Shown: in pieces, positions 27,201-33,474 of the stretch
Position numbering within the stretch: position 1 is the stretch's first letter
Layout of the letters: every line of letters starts with the position of its first letter
From: Paraescarpia echinospica
Lineage: Eukaryota; Annelida; Polychaeta; Sabellida; Siboglinidae
Assembly: GCA_020002185.1 (NCBI GenBank)
Contig: CM034531.1
Span: 78,712,474-78,776,473, forward strand
Length of the DNA stretch: 64,000 nt
Reading direction: 5' to 3'
Position numbers and translations under genes: made by a program
Notes under the pieces: generated by a model
What the model was told of the DNA's origin: nothing
What the model saw: only the letters and a program-made list of their open reading frames with translations
Database searches by the model: none

Positions 27201-30200
27201 TACCTAAAATGCACTGCATGAAATGAAAATAAATACCTACGTGACTCATACTTTAATACAAAGAGAAACTCTCTCATAACTCACCTTTCTGAAATGTTTG
27301 TTCTCGGACACTTCCTTCCTCTGGGATACCTTGTGTCAGTCTCATCTCCAGCTCTCCCCATGCCTGTAGACACACAGGCAGAACCGAGGTAAAGAGTGGA
27401 CACACAGGTAAATATACAGGTAGATACAGAGGTGGATACAGAGCTACCGTAGACACACGGGTAGACACATACAGGTAGATACAGAGCTAGACACACACAG
27501 ATAGACACAGATATAGACACACATAGCTGGACATAAACAGACAGAAACAGAGATAGACACAGGGAGATGCAGAGGTAGATACAGGTAGATACAGAGGTAG
27601 ACACACACTGGAGACATACAGGACGACACACAGGAAAATACAGATATAGACACACACATGTAGACACACAGGTAGATACAGAGGTAGACACAGGTAGATA
27701 CACAGGTAGACATACAAGTAGATACACAGGCAGACACCAGTAGATACAGAGGTAGACACAGGTAGATGCAGAAGTAGATGCTTTCTCATGTTTCCTCAAA
27801 GACAAAATCGATACACTACTGTTTAACTTCCACTGCCATACTGCCATAGATCCTGTTAATAGTACACAACAATATACTTGTAAAAAAAAACACGTATGTA
27901 TATGCACAGATACAATACCCATATGTTGATATGTAATACATATCCATACATAGCACATACAATGATACAATTTATTGACTTTGATAGCATATTTAGCAGT
28001 TTAATATTGTACACGTATCTACATATTTGTCTAGTAAATTGTTTTCGCATAATTAGCAAAACCTCTGAAGCTATGTGTACCAATCTTCTCTGTGACTAAC
28101 TTTGAGGTATTGTTAATGACATATGGCAAACTGTACCTTTTTTTGGCAAATTCATGTTTTGTTCTGAATGGGTGTAACTTTGTTTTTTGTGTGTGTTGTA
28201 ATTGTATACGTAAGAATTTGTATTTAGTTTCCAATTTAATAGGTAGGTAGGCAGGGAGGTCATGATGTACATATTTAAAATAAAACTAAAATTCATGTAA
28301 TGTTAACATGTCATCAATTTGTTTGAAAAGTGGCTCAGAGTGTGAATTATATTTACTTATAAATACAATTCTCATAGCTTTCTTTTCTATTTTCAACATT
28401 CGGCTACCTTGGTTATCCCACGCCATAATACACTAGTTGATATGTGATAAAAATAACGTATTATATAAGAGAATTTTAATTTATAGAGGAAAGACATAAT
28501 TTAGTCTGTTTAAGATTCCGACTGTTTTGGAACACGTGTTTGATACTTTTTCAATGTGTTTATTCCAATTTAAATTTGTATCTAAAGAAAGTCCTAACAA
28601 ATTAATTCATCGACTCTTTCTATGTTAATACCATTGATATTGAGCATAAAGTTATCGACAGCTTTATTTTGTATGTGAAAAAATTTATATTTAGATTTGT
28701 TTCTGTTTAATGATAATTTATTGATGTTTACCCATTCAAGTATTTTAAGGAGTTTATAATTTATTGCCGATTCGATATTTCTATTTGGGGAATTAACATG
28801 AAAATAATTGATGGTGCTAAATAAGGTGGTATCGTTGGCATACATAATAAAGTTAAACATTTCGCTAGCTTTAGGAAAATCATTAATGTATATTATTAAT
28901 AATAGGGGACCAAGAATAGATCCTTCTGGTACACCAATTGCAATAGGATAGGATATAAGAACTTTAATTTTGAAACTCGGTGTATTGTCTTATATTGCTT
29001 ATTATAAGTAGCTATTAATAGATTCAGGTTAGGACCATGCAATCCATAATATCTTAGTTTATTTAATAGTATTGAGTGATCAATTGTATCGAAGGCCTTA
29101 GAGAGGTCAAGAAAAATACTGAAAGGAACATCATTTTTATAAATTTTTGTAATTATTCTATCTACTAGTTCAAGTGATGCATATTCGGTAGTGTTTTTTT
29201 TTCCTAAAACCATATTGATTTTTAACAAATAGATCAGAATCATTAAAGTCTGCAGTTAGCTGACTAGATATTATTTTCTCTAACACTTTTGAAATTGTTG
29301 GAAGAAGAGATATGGGTCTATAATTTTTTTAAACATATGGGTCATCTTTCTTAAAAATAGGAATTACTTTAGCGAGTTTAAATGTATCAGGAAATATACC
29401 AGTATTTATTACTTGATTTATTACAAGGGTTAATGATTTGATGATAGAGGGTTCAATTATTTTCAATAAGTGGCTGCTTTACTAAGATAACATCATTAAA
29501 CAACTGGACTTTATACAAGTACAACAATGCTGTTGGTATGGTTGAACATAAAGCAAGATCTTACTGCAAACTAAACTATTTACATGACATGACAAGGTGA
29601 CCGGTTTACTCAGATAACATCATTAAGCAAGTGGACATTTAACAAGATTTAACAAGGTTGTCACCCAGAGAATTAACTCTAGATGGTAGGTGGACAAGGA
29701 AGCCCTTTGGCTTATCGAGAGTCCAACCCTTTTATCTATGTGTATCCCACCCTTCTGAGGTATTGACACGTGACTGCAAATACTACAATGTCGTAGATAC
29801 GGTTGAACTTATTGCTAGAGCATACTGCAGACTAAACTAATTATATGACATGACATGGTGGCCAGTGAACTCAGATAACATCATTAATCAACTGGACATG
29901 TGACTTTATGCAAATACTACAATGCCGTAGGTATGGTTGAACATAAAGCTAGATCATACTGCAAATTCAACTATTTACATGACATGACATCGTTGCTGGT
30001 TTACTAATATAACGAGCTCATAACGAAAAGTCACCATTAAACAAAATCCTTTGTTAAATTTCAGCTGTATCAAAATGCAAAAAACAGCCACCGTTTAACT
30101 GCAAAAGTTATTTCTGTGACACACTGATAACTCATTCTGTTGTTGACAGTTCTCAGAGTATATGATCATTATTAAGTAACAAAATTGACTTTAAGGAAAT

Positions 30201-31518
30201 GAAATGGACCCCAGTATTCACAGAAACGTACCACACCGTAGCACTTTCTCCGTTCTTTTACAGCACTGTCGTCATGAAAGTACTCACCAAGTGAGCAATG
30301 GAGCATCGCCGTGATGGCCACTTCAGCTGATGTCTCCCACAGGCCAATGTGTTCCTCTTGGGGGGGGGTTTACCCCATTTCTGCACCACCTTATCAGCCA
30401 GCTGAAACATCCGAGTAATGTAGATATACCTACTTAAAAATGTGCTATTGTCAATAGAAAAAACAGTGAACATTGTGGTGTGGTGGTGATATGGTGAAGT
30501 GTCGGACTGTCGATCGCAGGGATGATAGTTTGATTCCATTAGCAGCTGTTTTGAAACTTGGGCAATTTCGTTCACCTCACAATGGTTTGATTTTTTTGTA
30601 AATGCCCACAATAATTAAGTTGATTATTTTGGCATTGGGAGTTTAGAGAATGAGATCCTAGTTGTGAGTCCAGGTTTTTTCCATTTCCCTGCGTGGGATC
30701 TATTACTTCCCCTAGCATAGACACCAGATAGAAAGGACCAATGGCTTGTAGCACGTCTTCCGAAAGACTTAGGCTGTGTACGATAAACGACCAGAGTTGT
30801 TTCCTGGTCGGGCGTGTGAGAGGCGCTGACCACGCATTGCAATGTGCAGTTGGAAAAGTAAAATGTGCGAGCTCTCCTGGTGGGGTCACTTCACCCGTCA
30901 CAACGATGTTTCAAAAACTATCACGCGAGGCACCTAGAGGGCAAGAGATGATGGGGTCGACAGACGATAACTAACTGGATACCATGAGTATTCTACCCCT
31001 ACCGATCCTGCTGCACACCGCTGTAAAAAGACCTAGGGGTTGCAGATTCACAATGAACATGGCACCCTCAACAAAGTAATACTTTAAATTGGCCTGTAAT
31101 ATTCGCATTGTGAGGAATTTTCTTTGTTAATAAGAATATTCAGCAAACTTTAAATATAATGAGTTTACAGGAAAATGCTGTTTGTTTTTGAAGACGCATG
31201 CATGCACACATGAATGGTCATACGCACATGCACGCAGACTTATGAGATATTATGACATTTAGGTAAGTTAAACAACATGGAGGTCATAGCAATTTACCAA
31301 GATAATCTACTAAAAATATAAGATAACTGTGAAAAACAAACAGGGATTCACAAAATGGTTATCCTGAATGGTATGTGTGCATGCGTGCGTGCGTGCATGC
31401 ATATGTGTGTGTATGTGGTGTGTGTACATGCATGAATGTGTGCGCACACACACCACATACATATACACATGCATGCATGTATGTTTGCATGTGTGGTGTG
31501 TGTTGATGTGTGCATGCA

Positions 31519-31549
<31 letters not shown>

Positions 31550-33474
31550 ATTGTGTATGTGGGTGTGTGCGTGCATGCATGTGTTTAATATGCATGTATA
31601 CATGCATGGTGGATAGTTAGCGAGCATGTGTACAAGTATATATCACCAACATCAATATACAAAATGCAATTTGCACATTTTTCCACAAAAACCAATCTGA
31701 TATTATATCTATGGTAATGTAACGTGTTCCCAACACACTTTGTTTATGGTGGCGTAGTGTGCAGTCATAGCCTGATCACTATAGCATCGTCCATATGCCA
31801 CATGTCTTTGGCGTGCCTCTTCTCTATTGCAAAATTGGATGCTGTCAGGTCCAAAAAATGGCTCAAACAATTTGAAGAGAATCACTGAAAAAAAAACAAA
31901 TAATGTAATAAGCCTGATAACACACTGTTTTTGGGAAGAAAACTGTTAATCTGTTTCTGCATGCTTACAAAATGCTTAGAATATGAAAATGTTATCATTG
32001 GCAGACTTCAATAAAAACGTCTTTTACCACCATATGGAAATTTCAATCATGTGGCCGGAGAGAAAATATATGAATTAACTAAGAAATCTTCTCAGATGGA
32101 ATATTTACAAATGAAACTTTCTACATCATTACTAATAACATGACACCTTCAGAATTCAGCCACGTTTTAAAAGGTCTAACTTTTTCCCACTTATATTTCC
32201 ATAGATGTAAACAAAATTGAGGCCAACATCACAAGTTCAGAAATACCAAATGAGTTTTCAAAACTTTCCGCCTGGTGGCACCACTTGAGTATATGGACTA
32301 TTGAGGCTTTTTTTGGTCGGGAATGGCCGATGTAAGGCGTCCTTTGTTGGACTAATCTATATGTGGACGTCTTCAATACTCGGGCGTAGATTCGGGACAT
32401 GACCATCACAAAATCAAACTGCAAGAAAACGCCCAAAACATGTTTGCTAGTAAAGCTTAGAGGTAGATCTAGAGCTTTAGACAAAAGTCCACTTAATAAT
32501 AACACCAAGAAATGTTTTCACTCTGTTTCGTAAAACTGCATTTGCTCTTGGATCACGTAAGTTACAAGAGAAATTTGTTTGTGCATGTACTCACTCTGAG
32601 CAGTTAGTGTTTTTGAAAAAACTGGAAAAAGTTTGTTATTAGAAAAGATTGTGTCAATTATCCATAACGCTAAACTTTCTAAACTATTGACTAATGACAC
32701 GACACCTTCAGAACTCAGCCACGTTTTAAAGGGTCCAACTTTTTCCTACTTATATTTCCACAGATGTAAACAAAATTGAGGCCAACATCACAAGTTCAGA
32801 AATACTAAATGAATTCTCAAAACTATCCGCTACGGGGCACCACTTGATTGTATGAACTACTAACTGTGGTCGGGAATGGATGACGTAAGGCATCATTTGT
32901 TGGAGTAATCCATATGTGGACGTCTCCAATACACAGCCGTAGATTCGGGACATGACCATCACAAAATAAAAGTGCAAGAACATGCCTAAAACATGTTTCC
33001 TAGTAAAGTTTAGAAATTTCGACACATGTTCACGTAATAAAAACACCAATACATGTTTTCACTCTGTTTCTTAAAACTGCATTTGCTCTTGGATCACATA
33101 AATTCCAAGTGAAATTTGTTTTGCGTGTGCTCACTCTGAGCAGTTATTATCTATGCAAGTAGCCGATGCCACCGACCAAGGACAGCTTATGCCATCATTT
33201 TGATACCTTTTTATTAAACCGTCAGCATGCACACAATATATGTAGTTGTACTAGGATTGAAACATGAAATATCCCGATCCATTCTGTTACACTACACAGC
33301 TTACGAGGGCGGTCAAACACTTTGGCATGCTCCTTGAATAGCTGCGGCGAAGCAATGCTGACAACGAGTTGTTGACCAAACCAGAAGGAGGCGATGTCGC
33401 CGTAGTTCTTGTGCAGAATCATAAGAAACTCATGCAAGCTTACAGCTTTCTCAATATCTCGGAAGTTTCTTAAA
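6725..33474 (-). CDS. CYP20A1: CYP20A1-like cytochrome P450 gene, partial, split by many introns
   Basis: The spliced minus-strand exons encode a P450 running from the A-helix region (SLHEFL, SFWFG) through the I-helix (FVGGFHTSG) and the K-helix ExxR (GETLR) to the strand after it (SLGVVFQ). The SFWFG..LVVS and WxEL...E blocks match my memory of vertebrate CYP20A1 better than other P450 families. Missing are the membrane anchor exon(s) 5' of 33474 and the heme-cysteine exon(s), which should lie left of 6725 and probably off the window. CYP20 enzymes are orphan, ER-anchored monooxygenases with no settled substrate. Exons 4-6 are present twice. One exon (30288-30401) carries a one-base frame problem in a C run. 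The rest is open with matching phases, so the locus was coding until recently and may still be. Confidence 0.78.
6790..7371. other. Intron between exons 9 and 8
   Basis: About 580 bases. A plus-strand open frame at 6775-7041 overlaps exon 9 antisense and shows no domain. Nothing else is seen. Confidence 0.5.
7372..7483 (-). CDS. CYP20A1: CYP20-like exon 8 (K-helix, ExxR)
   Basis: Acceptor GTATTCAG ends at 7484 and donor GTGAGT occupies 7371-7366. One leading base completes the codon left by exon 7, then YLRQVLGETLRCSILAP and about 20 more residues ending HRIPAG. E-T-L-R is the invariant P450 ExxR pair that locks the K-helix to the heme loop. Phase ends at 0 and fits exon 9. Confidence 0.85.
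7484..7763. other. Intron between exons 8 and 7
   Basis: About 280 bases with no recognisable element. Confidence 0.5.
7764..7902 (-). CDS. CYP20A1: CYP20-like exon 7 (I/J-helix)
   Basis: Acceptor TTCTGCAG ends at 7903 and donor GTATGT occupies 7763-7758. The 139 bases have two leading and two trailing bases, which fit exons 6 and 8. Sequence includes MTWTFYFLATHPDVERKL and NEIRDVLGIDESG, the end of the I-helix and the J-helix of a P450. The phase match with exon 6 in the left block copy (9.9 kb) ties that copy, not the right one, to the rest of the gene. Confidence 0.87.
7903..8514. other. Intron with a short perfect hairpin
   Basis: About 600 bases of intron without coding signal. It contains the inverted repeat listed at 8086-8115. 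A plus-strand open frame at 8240-8470 has no recognisable domain. Confidence 0.5.
8086..8115. repeat. Perfect 14-bp inverted repeat
   Basis: GAATTCCATTCAAT (8086-8099), two bases, then its exact complement (8102-8115). Could be a palindromic scar, a tiny MITE core or a cruciform-prone site. No transposon ends are seen around it. Confidence 0.85.
8515..9475 (-). mobile_element. Gypsy-type retrotransposon fragment C
   Basis: Minus-strand fragment. Near 9400 there is a short RNase H-like piece (HYDQSKELILAC). It is followed at once, from 9354, by an integrase core with VVSDNGPQFACEEF and YHPATNGLAER (catalytic Asp and Glu visible). The segment between RNase H and the integrase core is missing, so an internal deletion is inferred. 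After a frame break near 9140 comes a 173-residue tail (9036-8515) with the QRVRVRN-type C-terminal domain and a basic end containing RRSSRA. No LTR or target duplication is found. It differs from Gypsy A and B in sequence. Confidence 0.8.
9476..9877. other. Intron, left end of duplicated block
   Basis: From about 9557 (AGGACTGGATACTGCGC) the sequence matches 23228 onward; left of that it does not. No gene signal other than exon 6 at its right. Confidence 0.6.
9878..10054 (-). CDS. CYP20A1: CYP20-like exon 6 (I-helix), left copy
   Basis: Acceptor CTTGCAG ends at 10055 and donor GTGAGT occupies 9877-9872. The 177 bases are open in the phase set by exon 5 (one base) and leave one base for exon 7. 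They include ALCETLKHALEVYKNN, then DVLSRSDMSEAE and FVGGFHTSGL. The last is the oxygen-binding I-helix block (GGxxT pattern). This copy is intact. Confidence 0.85.
10151..12027 (-). mobile_element. 5'-truncated CR1-like LINE, copy a
   Basis: Minus-strand RT and 3' end. From the right: NIRAV-type region (about 11700), LDFQKAFDKVPHQRL (near 11280), SGVPQGSVLGP (near 11130), FADDTKVFRR (near 11040) and the RRATKMIPKLRDLSYE block (near 10590). The 3' end reads, on the minus strand, CTCTGGATGGCAATCTTG followed by two TTAAATC-type units. Truncation is just inside the endonuclease-RT linker. The same family recurs as copies b, c and d. The paralogous position near 23960 in the other block copy lacks it. 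Confidence 0.9.
12259..12359. repeat. (CA)n microsatellite
   Basis: About 100 bases of CA dinucleotides with a few interruptions, preceded by a short (GTAT)n run at 12215-12238. The counterpart in the right block copy is 24190-24333. Open frames here are artefacts of the repeat. Confidence 0.95.
12360..13389. other. Intron with ATTACT-rich low-complexity sequence
   Basis: Contains repeated TATTACTATTAC motifs at about 12390-12490, 13090-13190 and 13260-13375. The stretch 12842-13039 matches 24400-24512 in the other block copy. The first 420 bases or so have no match in that copy. No exon with splice support is seen. Confidence 0.6.
13390..13480. repeat. CA/GCAC microsatellite
   Basis: CACA and GCAC dinucleotide-tetranucleotide tract, shorter and purer than in the right copy. 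Non-coding. Confidence 0.85.
13683..13761 (-). CDS. CYP20A1: CYP20-like exon 5, left copy
   Basis: Acceptor GTCTGCAG ends at 13762 and donor GTGAGT occupies 13682-13677. The 79 bases start in phase 0 and leave one base. They read AWRELEMRLTQGIPEEG then SVREQTFQK. The WxEL...E pattern followed by the exon 6 start aligns without a gap to the CYP20 F/G-helix region. The right-hand copy at 27285-27363 is identical in length. Confidence 0.82.
13832..13905 (-). CDS. CYP20A1: CYP20-like candidate exon 4, left copy
   Basis: A short open segment between an acceptor (GTCCACAG ending at 13906) and exon 5. It would encode GSLAVWQ then ESSVSILSLKKHKK, leading into AWREL. The two leading bases fit exon 3 and the phase 0 end fits exon 5. 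The weakness is the donor: both block copies show GC (AAA|GCATCT), not GT, so a GC-AG intron must be assumed. In this copy the intron is only about 70 bases. Confidence 0.45.
13906..14118. other. Sequence between duplicated block and LINE 2
   Basis: About 210 bases unlike the other block copy. No feature recognised; the LINE 2 leader may begin here. Confidence 0.4.
14119..14924 (+). pseudogene. LINE 2 ORF1 (nucleic-acid chaperone type)
   Basis: Starts MSAGDKRTC. A helical heptad-rich region follows (from 14336), then an RRM-like block with FNVRLLCAPE, EYAHRTGKPQ and RHIIARFYSRDLR. This order is that of L1-type ORF1 proteins (Transposase_22), which bind the LINE RNA. Frame shifts are needed near 14250 and after 14776, where a further block ends FRNGKYTRR near 14880. 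Not functional as it stands. Confidence 0.75.
15243..19560 (+). pseudogene. LINE 2 ORF2: endonuclease and reverse transcriptase
   Basis: Endonuclease begins with FSLNVQSINSKFNYI (near 15450), the APE-type start motif, then ICLQESWLSDDA (near 15540). TGDFNIDLL (near 15880) is the metal-binding GDFN block. RT shows NNSAGHDSIS (16870), YRPISLLPS-like text (17035), STGVPQRSILGP (17400) and YADDTTL (17500). The thumb continues after the CR1 insertion from 18899. Many stops and frameshifts. Confidence 0.8.
17578..18892 (+). mobile_element. 5'-truncated CR1-like LINE, copy b, inserted in LINE 2
   Basis: Starts inside RT domain 1-2 and contains LDFQKAFDKVPHQRL, SGVPQGSVLGP, FADDTKVLRR and RRATKMIPKLRDLSYE. 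It ends in the family's 3' end (GGATGGCAATCTTGTTAA). The target duplication CTTTAA is at 17572-17577 and 18893-18898. Removing the insert and one duplication rejoins the LINE 2 RT frame. A frame break follows the first FADD-containing frame near 18600. Confidence 0.92.
19691..20055. other. Unassigned sequence between two LINEs
   Basis: About 360 A+T-rich bases. Could be LINE 2 3' trailer or intron of the CYP20-like gene. No signal seen. Confidence 0.4.
20056..23227 (+). mobile_element. RTE-like LINE, copy 1
   Basis: One long ORF of endonuclease plus RT, flanked by a leader with a 20-bp direct repeat (from about 20068 and 20088) and a 3' tail of AAGT-type units at 23210-23227, typical of RTE-clade elements. 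The left edge is approximate. It abuts the right-hand copy of the duplicated CYP20 block, which begins at 23228. Confidence 0.85.
20248..23185 (+). pseudogene. RTE-like endonuclease-reverse transcriptase
   Basis: Endonuclease motifs: VGTWNVRTLFQ (20375), VSEMRWTGQG (20470), VVGDFNAKLDG (20750) and GSDHNLVIGKIR (21040). RT motifs: NNKAAGLDKVSAELLK (21780), YRGI-like block at 21950, FIDFKKAFDSVHRDSL (22150), GVRQGCILSPFLF (22330) and LDFADDIALLSH (22430). A C-terminal region (LAGHILRLPRER near 22980) resembles the usual RTE ending. A small deletion shifts frame near 20570, stops occur at 21598 and 22400, and a GAGCTATGG duplication is seen near 22520. Inactive. Confidence 0.85.
23678..23854 (-). 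pseudogene. CYP20A1: CYP20-like exon 6', right copy, with stop
   Basis: Same length (177), same acceptor (TCTGCAG) and donor (GTGAGT) as exon 6. It reads ALCETLIQTLKEYKNN and DVLSRSDILEAK, but the I-helix block ends FVGGFHI then TAG (23685-23687) in place of HTSG. The stop removes the threonine-containing oxygen-binding motif and everything after it. Exon 6' would also have to splice over the RTE and LINE 2 to reach exon 7. Confidence 0.85.
24190..24333. repeat. (CA)n microsatellite with CG-rich end
   Basis: About 90 bases of pure CA followed by CGCA/GCGCGCGT interruptions. A (GTAT)n/(GTAC)n tract precedes it at 24141-24172. Counterpart of 12259-12359. Confidence 0.95.
24334..24881. other. 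Intron sequence shared by both block copies
   Basis: Contains the stretch 24400-24512 that also occurs at 12842-13039, plus ATTACT-rich text at 24680-24765. No exon with splice support. Confidence 0.55.
24890..27098. mobile_element. hAT-like non-autonomous DNA transposon
   Basis: Flanked by an 8-bp near-duplication, ATACACAG (24882-24889) and ATACGCAG (27099-27106). Ends are imperfect inverted repeats: TAGAGGTGTGTACCGT at the left, and the reverse complement of the right end reads TAGAACTGTGTATCGT. An 8-bp duplication and a YAGxxxTGTGTA end fit hAT. No transposase frame is seen in 2.2 kb. The left block copy (about 13520-13545) shows the uninterrupted site. The interior has two related blocks with GGCCCTG (26680 and 26820) and a CCTTCGGCCCAAAGGGCT palindrome (27000). 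Confidence 0.8.
27285..27363 (-). CDS. CYP20A1: CYP20-like exon 5', right copy
   Basis: Acceptor GTCTACAG ends at 27364 and donor GTGAGT occupies 27284-27279. It encodes AWGELEMRLTQGIPEEG and SVREQTFQK, one residue different from exon 5. Open, but it leads into the stop-containing exon 6'. Confidence 0.8.
27364..27781. repeat. Minisatellite filling intron 4'
   Basis: Tandem variants of CACAGGTAGATACAGAGGTAGA, about 420 bases. The same intron in the left copy is about 70 bases with a few such units, so the array has expanded after duplication. Open frames on both strands are by-products of the repeat. Confidence 0.85.
27782..27852 (-). CDS. CYP20A1: CYP20-like candidate exon 4', right copy
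   Basis: Follows an acceptor AACAG ending at 27853. It would encode SMAVWQWKLNSSVSILSLRK and HEK before a GC donor, as in the left copy. The block duplication ends at this acceptor, so its acceptor sequence is different from that of exon 4. Confidence 0.4.
28035..29465 (-). mobile_element. 5'-truncated LINE 3
   Basis: Minus-strand RT remains: TEYASLELVDRIITK (29180), LDLSKAFDTIDHSIL (29095), YANDTTLFS (28840, with N in place of the first D), and a C-terminal block with HPFRTKHEFAKKRYS (28165). Related to LINE 1 and 2 but diverged. Frames are broken near 28890, 28590 and 28290. The mutated YADD to YAND alone would stop catalysis. Confidence 0.75.
29466..30010. repeat. Three-copy tandem repeat, unit about 140 bp, split by a CR1 stub
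   Basis: Units begin with GATAACATCATTAA and continue through TACTACAATGCCGTAGGTAT, GGTTGAACATAAAGC and TTACATGACATGACA. Copy 1 is about 29472-29598. Copy 2 is interrupted at 29640 by a CR1 3' end and resumes near 29764. Copy 3 ends near 29995. No coding potential. Confidence 0.8.
29640..29764 (-). mobile_element. CR1-like LINE 3' stub, copy d
   Basis: Only the last 125 bases or so of the CR1 family seen at 10.2, 18.8 and 53.2 kb, with the same TTTAACAAGATTTAACAAG end on the plus strand. It interrupts a tandem repeat unit. GACA occurs on both sides and may be a short target duplication. Confidence 0.8.
30011..30287. other. Intron between repeats and exon 3
   Basis: About 280 bases with nothing recognisable. 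Confidence 0.45.
30288..30401 (-). CDS. CYP20A1: CYP20-like exon 3, one base out of frame
   Basis: Acceptor TGTTTCAG ends at 30402 and donor GTGAGT occupies 30287-30282. It starts LADKVVQKWGKP in phase 0 from exon 2. After a run of nine C (plus-strand G at 30360-30368) the P450-like reading (EEHIGLWETSAEVAITAM) continues in the next frame. One more C would make the exon open and give the end phase needed by exon 4. Either a real frameshift, a length-variable tract or a sequencing error. Confidence 0.75.
30402..30469. other. Short intron stretch
   Basis: Holds only the branch-side sequence upstream of exon 3 on the minus strand. Confidence 0.4.
30470..30970 (+). mobile_element. Candidate tRNA-derived SINE
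   Basis: A head with TGGTGAAGTGTCGG (about 30492-30505) resembles the polymerase III A box, and AGTTTGATTCC (about 30527-30537) resembles the B box, spaced as in a tRNA. The body runs to about 30970 with no open frame of interest. No poly(A) or clear target duplication was found, so the ends are uncertain. Confidence 0.45.
30971..31738. other. Intron with TG-rich low-complexity sequence
   Basis: Alternating purine-pyrimidine TG/CA text at about 31195-31240 and 31370-31615, including the inverted repeat at 31395-31476. No gene. Long open frames here are repeat artefacts. Confidence 0.7.
31395..31476. repeat. 31-bp imperfect inverted repeat in TG-rich tract
   Basis: Arms 31395-31425 and 31446-31476 are complementary except for a few bases (GCATGCATATGTGTGTGTAT against GCATGCATGTGTATATGTAT), with a 20-base loop. 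Both arms are alternating purine-pyrimidine and so are Z-DNA prone. Confidence 0.75.
31739..31884 (-). CDS. CYP20A1: CYP20-like exon 2
   Basis: Acceptor with a long T run and CAG ends at 31885; donor GTGTGT occupies 31738-31733. Two leading bases complete a codon from exon 1. The exon encodes ILFKLFEPFFGPDSIQF, NREEARQRHVAYGRCYS and AHYATINK, matching the P450 segment from the B'-helix region to the C-helix (RxRH with the heme-propionate Arg). Phase 0 end fits exon 3. Confidence 0.85.
31885..33304. other. Intron between exons 2 and 1
   Basis: Dominated by the roughly 556-bp tandem duplication listed separately. The remaining 250 bases show nothing. Confidence 0.5.
32140..33180. repeat. Tandem duplication, unit about 556 bp
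   Basis: Copy 1 starts at about 32140 (ACACCTTCAGAATTCAGCCA) and copy 2 at about 32697 (ACACCTTCAGAACTCAGCCA). They stay alignable to about 33150 with small indels. Each copy has a minus-strand open frame of about 100 residues (32508-32191 and 33049-32750) ending in ELVMLASILFTSxEI, but no family is recognised and the frames differ by indels. Confidence 0.8.
33305..33474 (-). CDS. CYP20A1: CYP20-like exon 1 of those visible
   Basis: Acceptor TTTTTTCAG ends at 33475 and donor GTAAGC occupies 33304-33299. One leading base, then LRNFRDIEKAVSLHEFLMI, HKNYGDIASFWFGQQLVVSI and KEHAKVFDRP. The SLHEFL..LH..YG...SFWFG..LVVS pattern is the N-terminal A-helix/beta-1 part of CYP20A1. The leading base means a further 5' exon with the membrane anchor exists; I could not find it. 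Confidence 0.87.

Larger units (their letters stand above)
23228..27852. repeat. Duplicated block, right copy (exons 4'-6')
   Basis: Counterpart of 9557-13904. It lacks the CR1 insertion of the left copy and has instead a 2.2-kb hAT-like insertion (24890-27098) and an expanded minisatellite in the short intron 4. Exon 6' has a stop codon. The left edge is cut by the RTE-like LINE, so exons 7-9 have no second copy. Confidence 0.85.

Noticed and set aside
27281..27970. 229-codon minus-strand frame rich in Cys, Ser and Val
   Set aside because: Minisatellite read through; it covers exon 5' only in the wrong frame.
31310..31627. His/Thr-rich frames around 31.3-31.6 kb
   Set aside because: Translation of TG/CA low-complexity sequence.
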